Under the pieces are notes generated by a model. The model saw only the letters and a program-made list of their open reading frames with translations, had not been told where the DNA came from and searched no databases. A program made the translations under genes and the position numbers. Positions 34,801 to 41,633 of a stretch of 51,611 nucleotides of DNA are shown here, one piece after another. How positions within the stretch are numbered: position 1 is the first letter of the stretch; each line of letters starts with the position of its first letter. This stretch comes from Acholeplasmatales bacterium (GTDB taxonomy: Bacteria > Bacillota_I > Bacilli_A > ML615J-28 > CAG-313): positions 1 through 51,611 of the forward strand of contig DPOU01000012.1 of the NCBI GenBank assembly GCA_003539625.1, written 5' to 3'.

Positions 34801-35902
34801 TGAATGGATAGCACGTTATCATGAAGCCGGATTAAAAGTATCATGTTATACATTTAGTCAATATAGTGATGCTAAAACATTACAAGAATGGATAAATAAA
34901 GATGTTGACTTTGTAACATGTGATGTTCTTACTAGAGAAGATGTTGTTATTCCAGATAGAGGCGAAATTGAAGATAAACCTACTTATATGGTAATTTTTA
35001 AAGATTATGATGGAACAATTTTGAAAGAAGCAACAGTAACTGAAGGTAAGAATGCCATTCCGCCATTTAGCCCTAAACGAAAAGGTTACACATTTATTGG
35101 TTGGGACAAAACATTTAATAACGTTAATAGTAATTTTGAGGTTACAGCACAATATGAAATAACTACTTATACTATAACGTATCATGCTAATTTAAATAAA
35201 ATTGAGGAATCTAGTTGGGCAAGTAAACAAGAGTTTGTTAATGAATTCTATACTGATTTATATAACTGGTTAGTTGATAATATTAATAACATTTCTGAGT
35301 TAACACTTGATAATGGTACTTATTCTTTAACTAAAAATGGTAGTACTGCTACTTTCAAGAATGTTGAAGAATTAATGGCAATTGATAAATCAATCTTTGA
35401 ACTTACAATCAGTAATTATTTCTATAAACCACTTACTGAAAACTCAAAAGATTTGGAAATGCCAGAAGATGATAATTACTTCTTGAACTCTAAAAAATAT
35501 CGTTTAAAATATAAAGCATTAAATGCTTGGTTCTTAAATTGTATTGAAAACACATCTAATTATGTAAACTATAATAAAACATGGACTCCAACAACAAAAG
35601 GAAAAGTACAAATCATATTTAGATTCCACCAATGGCAACAAGGAACTAATATTGCGGCATTTAACAATTTACCTGCAAAATATAATGTTGTTGAATTAGA
35701 CGGTACAAGTGTTGATTTACCACAAGAAGGATTGACATTTACCATTAATGATAGTTTTGTACTTCCTGAAATTAGTATGGAAGGATATGAATTTGTTGGT
35801 TGGTTTATTGATTCGGATGGTAGTGGTGAAAAAGTAACGGAAATATCACTTGGTACAACAGGCGATCTTCATTTATATGCAAAATGGCTTAAACTAGAAT
35901 AA
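31886..35902 (+). CDS. Giant surface lipoprotein: InlB repeats, BIG2, Ig-like and glycerophosphodiesterase (GDPD) domains
   Basis: 1,338 residues. The lipobox LAFASC (Cys21) predicts membrane lipidation. Domains in order: five InlB/Listeria-Bacteroides repeats (about 99-409, core SGYTFSGWDKELPTNMPA); an unknown aromatic/helical domain inside a sixth repeat (about 410-607); a BIG2-like domain (615-692); a DUF5011-like Ig domain (698-779); a GDPD barrel (about 781-1035); another InlB unit (GYTFIGWDKTF); and a second helical-insert repeat to the end. In the GDPD, IECDVKQTKDGVFVVCHD is kept, but the first motif is FIGHAG...MNTEEAF instead of HRG...PENT, so an Arg and a metal-binding Glu are missing. 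It may cleave phosphodiesters such as teichoic acid or phospholipid headgroups, or only bind them. ATG 31886 (SD AAGGAG) is preferred to ATG 31856. Confidence 0.85.
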   Translation: MRKRIILLIALLTVVLAFASCKNKTKYTVSVKLAEGEQLIGSITTEVGKKALIGDVINETSVQKEGHIFKGWSIDGSSLVDKQLVITEDILLIPLFEVNSYKIKYTIDGEVFSEELLKYGSKIEVKQVPEKTGYTFKGWDKELPNTMPASDIELIGTYEKNKYTITYIIEGQENITRTYYYGDTIETIENPKLEGLNFVKWSEIIPDTMPDNNIELYAEFNKKSFNINYYIDGVLYKTDSYQYNDNIDALEMAEKSGYTFSGWDKELPTNMPAYDIDVYGTYNKNTYYINYYIDNVLYKTISYLYDNSIKVLEVTSKTGYTFSGWDKVLPTNMPAQDIDVYGTYNINTYQINYYIDNELYKTVNYKYNELINNLDVPEKSGYTFSGWDKELPTNMPAENLNFYGSYVIATYQITYVYEEGNLPTHTLNTLEELSQVFWDEFYAWSGSTKSLEEFKTEHLTSWKTGNHGTSKLYLANGETKIDEGYFINASANNKKWVNFINVLDKMVNEINPSQHAWDSTYVGYLRLYTFFMQSATYWTTERTQKMVESIKIEDTLKKTYQKGDEFKFLELSIEDGREFLGWYLNEQKLEGITKGMTGDITIVAKWSNPILPESINILNPVSTFDKNITYTLQIELMPTNITHPQLVMKSSEPKVATINNGVIKTIGYGKTTITIYSKYNPNVKVEFELEVFPKILDDNPIIYLPYDVNEKAVINVGVAYDLLTGVKAYDKQDGDISESIKADLSKLDDTTAGKYTIVYSVTDLDGNTSTFERIVVVVDRRELIFIGHAGCYLGIMNTEEAFINAAKIKKYDAIECDVKQTKDGVFVVCHDNDFAGISIANTNWEDLKNVTKTLTRGGVEYTATLCTFERYLEICKEYDLFAVVELKSSAGITNSDQSRMSALMEIINKKGMLDKTIFLGSQYKCLEWVKSNGYEYIPCQYLVNSCESETIFERCVTWNFDVSFNISYSNSAEWIARYHEAGLKVSCYTFSQYSDAKTLQEWINKDVDFVTCDVLTREDVVIPDRGEIEDKPTYMVIFKDYDGTILKEATVTEGKNAIPPFSPKRKGYTFIGWDKTFNNVNSNFEVTAQYEITTYTITYHANLNKIEESSWASKQEFVNEFYTDLYNWLVDNINNISELTLDNGTYSLTKNGSTATFKNVEELMAIDKSIFELTISNYFYKPLTENSKDLEMPEDDNYFLNSKKYRLKYKALNAWFLNCIENTSNYVNYNKTWTPTTKGKVQIIFRFHQWQQGTNIAAFNNLPAKYNVVELDGTSVDLPQEGLTFTINDSFVLPEISMEGYEFVGWFIDSDGSGEKVTEISLGTTGDLHLYAKWLKLE
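32180..33112 (+). repeat. Tandem coding repeats (five InlB B-repeat units)
   Basis: Units of about 62 codons encode residues about 99-409 of the GDPD lipoprotein. The third and fifth units share the identical 18-residue core SGYTFSGWDKELPTNMPA. The homology makes copy-number change by recombination likely. Confidence 0.8.
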
Positions 35903-35918
35903 TAAAATCCTAAAATAG

Positions 35919-35968
35919 TTTATATTAGGCGCTCTACTATAATAAGTAGAACGCCTATAAACATTTTT
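35919..35968 (+). terminator. Intrinsic terminator of the GDPD lipoprotein
   Basis: GTTTATA..AGGCG.TCTAC pairs with GTAGA.CGCCTATAAAC (ending 35961), followed by ATTTTT. Confidence 0.8.
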
Positions 35969-36001
35969 AATAAACAAAATATTACAAAATTTGCTAACAA
36001 A

Positions 36002-36030
36002 ATGACTTTTTGTAAAAAAAATAGTATAAT
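36002..36030 (+). promoter_or_regulatory. Promoter of the YczE-like gene
   Basis: -35 ATGACT (36002-36007), 17-bp spacer, -10 TATAAT (36025-36030). Confidence 0.65.
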
Positions 36031-36059
36031 AATATAGTTGAATAAAAAAGGTGAAAAAA

Positions 36060-36722
36060 ATGAATTATGTTAAAAAAATTATAGGAGTATTATTAGGTAC
36101 AATGTTTTTAGGAATGGGGGTAGCATTTTACAAAATTTCACAATTTGGACAAGATGGTGTTTCTGCCATGGTCATGTCTTTTGTGTATTTGTTTAAATTA
36201 GGTGAAACCAATTATGGGTATACCGTTTGCTATCTAGCCATAAACTTCATTTTCTTAGTAATAATGATTCTAACTCTAAAAGATAAAATAAACGTTGGAA
36301 GTATTATAAATTTATTGTTAACTGGTGTATGCTCAAACCTATTTATTTATTTGTTTGAAGTATTATCATTTGATAATAACGCAATAGCACTACGAATCTT
36401 GTATAGTGTTTTAGGAATAATTACTGTAAGCTTTGGAATCGCTTTATATGGTAGTGCTAATTTAGGAGTTGCACCATATGATGCAATGCCAATGGTAATT
36501 AATAAGTATTGTCCAAAGATTGCTTATAAATATGCTAGAATAATATGTGATTTATCTTGCTTAGTTGTTGCATTAATTATTGGTGTTATTATTTTAAGAA
36601 GAAGCGATATAATAAATGTTAATACCGTTATAACTTTTATTACAATTGGGCCATTAATTTCCTTTTTTAGTAAGATTATAAATAAATATATTTATAAGAA
36701 TGAAACAACAACGTTCAATTAG
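36060..36722 (+). CDS. YczE/YitT-like integral membrane protein
   Basis: 220 residues with five or six membrane helices. The family signs are LLGTMFLGMGVAFYKISQFG, followed by QDGVSAM near the N-terminus, and the repeated half FGIALYGSANLGVAPYDAMP. YczE-family proteins are of uncertain function; the Bacillus member affects surfactin production. ATG 36060 is chosen because AAAGGTG (36047-36053) precedes it, rather than the in-frame GTG 36051 within that site. It is followed after 7 bases by a phosphodiesterase, probably in one operon. Confidence 0.8.
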   Translation: MNYVKKIIGVLLGTMFLGMGVAFYKISQFGQDGVSAMVMSFVYLFKLGETNYGYTVCYLAINFIFLVIMILTLKDKINVGSIINLLLTGVCSNLFIYLFEVLSFDNNAIALRILYSVLGIITVSFGIALYGSANLGVAPYDAMPMVINKYCPKIAYKYARIICDLSCLVVALIIGVIILRRSDIINVNTVITFITIGPLISFFSKIINKYIYKNETTTFN

Positions 36723-36729
36723 GAGCAGT

Positions 36730-37173
36730 ATGAAAATTGTAATTGTTAGTGATTCACACGGTAATCGCGAAATACTAGAAAAGATTGTTTTGCAAAACCC
36801 AAGTGCTAATATCTTTTTGCATGTGGGGGACAGTGGATTGTGCAAATTAGAAATAAGTCCTTATGTTAGTGTTAAGGGTAATTGTGATTATGAATCAGAT
36901 TTTCCTGATAAACTAATTATAAAAACCCCATATGGTAATTTATACATGACCCATGGCAATCGTTTGTATGAAATAAATAGTCATACATTAGAAAAAAATA
37001 ATGCTAAAATATTTGTGTTTGGTCATACCCACCAACATTTAGTAGAAAAAATTGATGATTGCTATATCTTTAATCCAGGTTCAGTATCTTTACCGCGAGA
37101 TGGAACTAATGGTACATATTTAGTATTAGATATAACTAGTGATGATGTTAGCTATGAGTTTATTTATTTGTAA
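36730..37173 (+). CDS. YfcE/MJ0936-family metallophosphoesterase
   Basis: 147 residues covering the calcineurin-like fold: metal motifs SDSHGN, HVGDS, VKGNCDYE, THG, FGHTHQ and the closing NPGSVSLPR. The family hydrolyses phosphodiesters (for example bis-pNPP) with Mn2+; the physiological substrate is unknown. ATG 36730 has AGGAG (36720-36724) directly upstream and begins the conserved MKIVIVSDSHGN. The longer ORF from 36700 would overlap the preceding gene and is rejected. Confidence 0.9.
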   Translation: MKIVIVSDSHGNREILEKIVLQNPSANIFLHVGDSGLCKLEISPYVSVKGNCDYESDFPDKLIIKTPYGNLYMTHGNRLYEINSHTLEKNNAKIFVFGHTHQHLVEKIDDCYIFNPGSVSLPRDGTNGTYLVLDITSDDVSYEFIYL

Positions 37174-37186
37174 AAAGTTAAAAAAG

Positions 37187-37195
37187 TGGTATAAT
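37187..37195 (+). promoter_or_regulatory. Extended -10 promoter of the M18 aminopeptidase
   Basis: TGG plus TATAAT (37190-37195), 21 bases before ATG 37216. Confidence 0.6.
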
Positions 37196-37215
37196 AAGTA
37201 AAAAGGAGTGATATT

Positions 37216-38583
37216 ATGTATTCAAAAAATATTTGGAAAGATGCATCACAAGAAAAAGTGAATGCAATAATGAACTTTTGTGAAGATTATAAACATTTTA
37301 TCAGTGTTGGTAAAACTGAAAGAATATGTGTAAAAGAAGCATTAAAAATAGCTGAATCAAAAGGGTTTAGAAACCTACATGATGTAAAAGCAGCCAATGT
37401 TGGTGATAAATTATATTTGATTAATAAAAATAAAAATATAATTTTATTTACAGTTGGTCAAAAACCTGTAAAAGAAGGATTAAGAGTATTAGGTGCCCAT
37501 ATTGATTCACCACGTTTAGATATTAAACAAAATCCATTATATGAAAAAGATGGTTTTGCTTTATTAGATACTCACTATTATGGTGGTGTTAAAAAATATC
37601 AATGGGTTACAATACCTCTTGCTATTCATGGTGTTATAATTAAGAAAGATGGAACTACTGTTAATGTTGCTATCGGTGATGATGAAAATGATCCAGTACT
37701 TGGAATATCTGATTTACTAATTCATTTAGCTGGTGACCAAATGCAAAAGACTGCTTCAAAGGTAATTGAAGGTGAAGATCTTGATGTTACTTTTGGCAGT
37801 ATTCCTCTAAAAGATGAAGAAAAAAATGCGGTAAAAGCTAATATTTTAAAGATGTTAAACGAAAAATATCAAATTGAAGAAGAAGATTTATTATCAGCTG
37901 AATTAGAAGTAGTACCTGCTGGTAAGGCTCGTGATTATGGCTTTGATCGTAGTATGGTTGCAGGATATGGACACGATGACCGTGTATGTGCATATACATC
38001 TTTACGTGCTGTAGTTGATATGGAAGAAGCCCCTGAATACACATCTTGTTGTATCCTAGTTGATAAAGAAGAAATTGGTAGTGTTGGCGCAACAGGTGCT
38101 CATTCATTATTCTTTGAAAATGCCATTTTAGAATTATTAAATTTACAAAACACTGCAGATTTATTAACACTTAGAAAGACTTTAGAAAACACAAAGATGT
38201 TATCAAGTGATGTAAGTGCAGGATTTGACCCATTGTTCGCGGGAGTTAACGATCCTAAAAATTCTGCATATCTTGGAAATGGTATAGTATTTAATAAATA
38301 CACAGGTTCAAGAGGTAAGAGCGGTTCTAATGATGCTAACCCCGAATATGTAGCATGGGTTCGTGATGCAATGGATAGCAATGAAGTTCATTATCAAACT
38401 GCTGAACTTGGTAAAGTAGACCAAGGCGGTGGCGGAACAATTGCCTACATTTTAGGTAATTATAATATGAATGTTTTAGATGCTGGTGTTGCGGTATTAA
38501 ATATGCATGCCCCAATGGAAATTGTATCTAAAGCTGACGTATATGAAGCATATCTTGCTTATATTGCTTTCTTAAAAAAATAA
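37216..38583 (+). CDS. M18-family aminopeptidase
   Basis: 455 residues, full length. The dizinc ligands are readable in LGAHIDSPRLD (H95), GYGHDDRVCAY, VDKEEIGSVGATG, MLSSDVSAGFDP and NMHAPMEI. The Gly-rich GQGGGGT-like strand appears as VDQGGGGTIAYI. M18 enzymes remove N-terminal Asp/Glu or neutral residues from peptides in the cytoplasm. AAAAAGGAG precedes ATG 37216. The gene is monocistronic and read from an extended -10 promoter. Confidence 0.92.
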   Translation: MYSKNIWKDASQEKVNAIMNFCEDYKHFISVGKTERICVKEALKIAESKGFRNLHDVKAANVGDKLYLINKNKNIILFTVGQKPVKEGLRVLGAHIDSPRLDIKQNPLYEKDGFALLDTHYYGGVKKYQWVTIPLAIHGVIIKKDGTTVNVAIGDDENDPVLGISDLLIHLAGDQMQKTASKVIEGEDLDVTFGSIPLKDEEKNAVKANILKMLNEKYQIEEEDLLSAELEVVPAGKARDYGFDRSMVAGYGHDDRVCAYTSLRAVVDMEEAPEYTSCCILVDKEEIGSVGATGAHSLFFENAILELLNLQNTADLLTLRKTLENTKMLSSDVSAGFDPLFAGVNDPKNSAYLGNGIVFNKYTGSRGKSGSNDANPEYVAWVRDAMDSNEVHYQTAELGKVDQGGGGTIAYILGNYNMNVLDAGVAVLNMHAPMEIVSKADVYEAYLAYIAFLKK

Positions 38584-38589
38584 ACAAAT

Positions 38590-38618
38590 AAAGGGAAATG
38601 ATTTCATTTCCCTTTAAA
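38590..38618 (+). terminator. Intrinsic terminator of the aminopeptidase
   Basis: AAAGGGAAATG (38590-38600) pairs perfectly with CATTTCCCTTT (38605-38615). The T-run is short, so read-through into the ribokinase gene is plausible. Confidence 0.7.
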
Positions 38619-38656
38619 AGTATAGGAATTATTCAATTGGTAAAAGGAGTATACAA

Positions 38657-39541
38657 ATGGCTAAAATAGCAGTAATAGGTTTAAGTGGTCAATCAATTTT
38701 TATGAAAGTAAACAATTTACCGACCCCATCTACCACAATACATTCTACAAATTTATACATTGAACCAGGTGGAAAAGGTTACAATCAAGCAGTGGCATGT
38801 AAAAAATTGGGAGCAGAAGTAAGCTATTTCAGTAAAGTTGGTTACGATGAATATGGTAACATTTGTGAAAAGTATTTAAAAGATTTAGGAATTAAAACTA
38901 TCTTTGAAAAAGATAAAATACTCAATACTGCTCTTGCTACAATATTAACAGATGATTTGGCTGAAAACGAAGTAATTGTCTATAAAGGAGCATCAAGTAA
39001 TCTAAATGTATCGGAATTAAAAGATTTCGAAAGTGAAATTGTTACTGCAGATGTTTTACTTCTACAATATGAAATTAGTATAGACGTAGTAAAAAAGGCC
39101 ATTGAAATAGCTAAAGGAAATAATACTTTAGTAATTTTAAATCCCGCCCCCGCAATCTATTTAGACAAAGAAATACTAAATATGGCTGATATTGTTACCC
39201 CAAACTATGAAGAGGCTAAGACTTTATATGGATTAGATATTGAAAAATTACCAAGTTCAATTAATAACACCTTAATAGTAACTCTTGGTTCAAAAGGTTC
39301 ATTATTAATAAATAATCATACATCTAAAAAGTTTTCACCGATCAATGTTGAGGCGGTTGATACAACTGGGGCAGGTGATATATTTAATGCGGGACTTGCG
39401 GTTGCAATTGCCAATAAGAAGTCAATTGAAGAAGCAATTGAATTTGCAACAGTTGCCTCAGGCTTAAGTGTTACTAAAGAACATGTTATGGATAGTATCC
39501 CTACTAAAGAAATGGTAGAAGAATATTTGAAAAGACACTAA
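38657..39541 (+). CDS. rbsK: Ribokinase-like PfkB sugar kinase
   Basis: 294 residues. PfkB signature 1 is GGKGYNQAVACKKLGAEV and signature 2 is DTTGAGDIFNAGLAVAIA, which includes the catalytic Asp and anion hole. NPAPAIYLDKEILNMADIVT is typical of ribokinases, which phosphorylate D-ribose at O5 with ATP; a related sugar cannot be excluded. AAAAGGAG precedes the ATG. No clear -10 lies between the preceding hairpin and this gene, so it may depend partly on read-through. Confidence 0.88.
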   Translation: MAKIAVIGLSGQSIFMKVNNLPTPSTTIHSTNLYIEPGGKGYNQAVACKKLGAEVSYFSKVGYDEYGNICEKYLKDLGIKTIFEKDKILNTALATILTDDLAENEVIVYKGASSNLNVSELKDFESEIVTADVLLLQYEISIDVVKKAIEIAKGNNTLVILNPAPAIYLDKEILNMADIVTPNYEEAKTLYGLDIEKLPSSINNTLIVTLGSKGSLLINNHTSKKFSPINVEAVDTTGAGDIFNAGLAVAIANKKSIEEAIEFATVASGLSVTKEHVMDSIPTKEMVEEYLKRH

Positions 39542-39565
39542 ATAATAACTAATATTCTATATAAC

Positions 39566-39594
39566 TTGAAAAAAAAGTAACAATATGCTATAAT
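39566..39594 (+). promoter_or_regulatory. Strong promoter of the MurQ/GKRP-like gene
   Basis: -35 TTGAAA (39566-39571), 17-bp spacer ending in TGC, -10 TATAAT (39589-39594): both -35 and extended -10 are good. Confidence 0.8.
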
Positions 39595-39632
39595 TAAGCC
39601 GTTTTAAGATTATAAAAAAGGAGATAATAATC

Positions 39633-41465
39633 GTGATTTACAAAACAATAACTAATTATAAAGAAGCTACAAAAGACTTCTTAGAAAATGAAAAACAATT
39701 TCATTTAGGTGTTATTCCTACAGAACAATCTAACCCATTAACAAAGAATCTTAGTGCTACAATCGCTAAAGATACAGCTAAGGGTGTAAAGACAATTTTA
39801 TCAGCAGATAAATATATTGCTGATGTTGCTCGTGGACAATTTAATACTCCTGAATTCCAAGCATTTGTTGATGATATCAAGAGATGTATGGATGAAAAAA
39901 GAAAAGTTGTTTTCTCAAGCGTTGGTGCATCAGGAAGAATGGCTATTCAAATGGATGGTGCTTGGCGTTCATTCTGGCAAGGATTAGTAGATAAAATTCC
40001 TGCTCATCGTTTTGAATTTTTACAAATGGCTGAAGTTGTAAGTAGTTTCACAACTGGTGGTGACCGTGCTTTAGTTCGTTCAGTTGAAAACTTTGAAGAC
40101 TATATGACTTTTGGCGCAAAACAAGTAGATGAAGCTGAAATGAAACCTGGCGATGTACTTGTTGCATTATCTGAATGTGGACTTTCGGCAAGTATTAATG
40201 GTTCTGCAGTACGTGGTTATGAATTAGGTATCAAAACATATTATTTATTCTGTAATCCAGAAGAAATTTTAAGAAAACACCTTGATCGTGCTCGTAAAGT
40301 ATTTGAATGCTTAGATGAATATCAAAGCAATAAAGCTAAAGGTATCGACAATGGTAAATATATCGTTAAGATTCCGCTATTTGTTGGTAACATGGCTGTT
40401 TCTGGTTCAACTCGTATGCAAGTAACTACTGTTGAATTATTAGCTGCTGGTGCTGCTCTTGAAGTTGCCGCAAACCGTTGGTTAAAAGAACATTTAACAG
40501 AACAAGAATTATCTGTAGTTAATTGTGAAATGATTGACTTAAATGCTTATGCAGATGCATTTGTATCATTAAATAAACAATTATCAAGTGGTAAAGCTTT
40601 AAAAGGTCTTGCTAAAGCAGTTGACTTTGAAGTTAATACTTACAATCAAAAAGGTTTAGTGACTTATATTACTCATGATTATCTATTAGATATAATGACA
40701 GATACTACTGAACGTCAACCAACATTCACATTACCTCCATTCAGAAAATTCGCTGATCATACAAGTGAAGTTTCTTGGGCATATATTAAGGATCCTCTAT
40801 ATCCTAATGAAGTTGCATGGCAACAAGTATTCCGTCGACCAATTAAAGGTCTAGAATGGACTAAAGAAGATTATATTGAAATGAAAGCAAGCCAAGACAT
40901 CATTAATAATCCTCCACTAGTAAGTGGTGATGAAGTTCTTGAATATGTTATTGGTAACGAAGATGATCCATCAAGATACTCTCGTCCTTGCTCACAATTA
41001 GTATTAATCGATGTTAATGGTTCAGCTACTCCTGAAGTTGTTGCATGGTATAACAAAGAATTAACTAAATATAGTGGCGGTATCGTATTACGTTTTGGTC
41101 AAATTCCTGCAGCTAAGATTTCTAAAGATGAAATTAGAATTCCTGTTGAATTACCAAGAACTTGCACAGATATTATGTATCACTTATTAGTTAAAGTTGC
41201 ATTCAATGCTTTATCTACTGGTACAATGGCTAAGATGGGTAGAGTATTTGGTAACTGGATGGTTCAAGTATTACCTACAAATAAAAAATTAATCGATAGA
41301 TCATCAAGAATTATTGCAAGTCTTGCAAAAATTCCATATGAAAAAGCAGTTGAAGAATTCTTCTATTCTTACTACAACCGTAAACCAGAAGATGAATATC
41401 GTGAATCATATGTAGTTGAAACATTAAAACGTCTTGGATTTGATCCAAACGCTGATATTAAGTAA
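39633..41465 (+). CDS. Oversized MurQ/GKRP-like SIS-domain protein
   Basis: 610 residues; ordinary MurQ (N-acetylmuramate-6-phosphate etherase) is about 300. MurQ-like landmarks are SSVGASGRMAIQMD, ALSECGLSASINGSAVRGYE, NMAVSGSTRMQVTTVELL (GSTRM from about 258) and STGTMAKMGRVFGNWMVQVL, then PTNKKLIDRSSRII (from about 528). In MurQ the GSTRM and STG motifs are about 20 residues apart; here about 270 separate them. The extra part contains another possible SIS-like segment (SQLVLIDVNGSATPEVVAWY), giving a size similar to glucokinase regulatory protein. Sugar-phosphate binding is likely; etherase activity is uncertain. GTG 39633 has AAGGAG upstream. The strong promoter suggests high expression. 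Confidence 0.75.
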   Translation: MIYKTITNYKEATKDFLENEKQFHLGVIPTEQSNPLTKNLSATIAKDTAKGVKTILSADKYIADVARGQFNTPEFQAFVDDIKRCMDEKRKVVFSSVGASGRMAIQMDGAWRSFWQGLVDKIPAHRFEFLQMAEVVSSFTTGGDRALVRSVENFEDYMTFGAKQVDEAEMKPGDVLVALSECGLSASINGSAVRGYELGIKTYYLFCNPEEILRKHLDRARKVFECLDEYQSNKAKGIDNGKYIVKIPLFVGNMAVSGSTRMQVTTVELLAAGAALEVAANRWLKEHLTEQELSVVNCEMIDLNAYADAFVSLNKQLSSGKALKGLAKAVDFEVNTYNQKGLVTYITHDYLLDIMTDTTERQPTFTLPPFRKFADHTSEVSWAYIKDPLYPNEVAWQQVFRRPIKGLEWTKEDYIEMKASQDIINNPPLVSGDEVLEYVIGNEDDPSRYSRPCSQLVLIDVNGSATPEVVAWYNKELTKYSGGIVLRFGQIPAAKISKDEIRIPVELPRTCTDIMYHLLVKVAFNALSTGTMAKMGRVFGNWMVQVLPTNKKLIDRSSRIIASLAKIPYEKAVEEFFYSYYNRKPEDEYRESYVVETLKRLGFDPNADIK

Positions 41466-41480
41466 TAAGAATTACATAAC

Positions 41481-41513
41481 AAAAAGGTGGTTTATTATAT
41501 AAGCCACTTTTTT
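41481..41513 (+). terminator. Intrinsic terminator
   Basis: AAAAAGGTGG(TTTAT) pairs with (ATAA)GCCACTTTTTT, ending in T residues. Confidence 0.8.
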
Positions 41514-41575
41514 ATATTATATAGAGATTATATTTATTTTTTCTAATAATTACCAATTTAATAATTGTTTTTCTC

Positions 41576-41604
41576 TTTAAAAAAAGACCGATAAATGCTA
41601 TAAT
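41576..41604 (+). promoter_or_regulatory. Promoter of the GHL10 gene
   Basis: TTTAAA (41576-41581), 17-bp spacer ending in TGC, TATAAT (41599-41604). Confidence 0.6.
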
Positions 41605-41633
41605 TAAAGTAATGAGAAGTAAAGGAGAATTGC

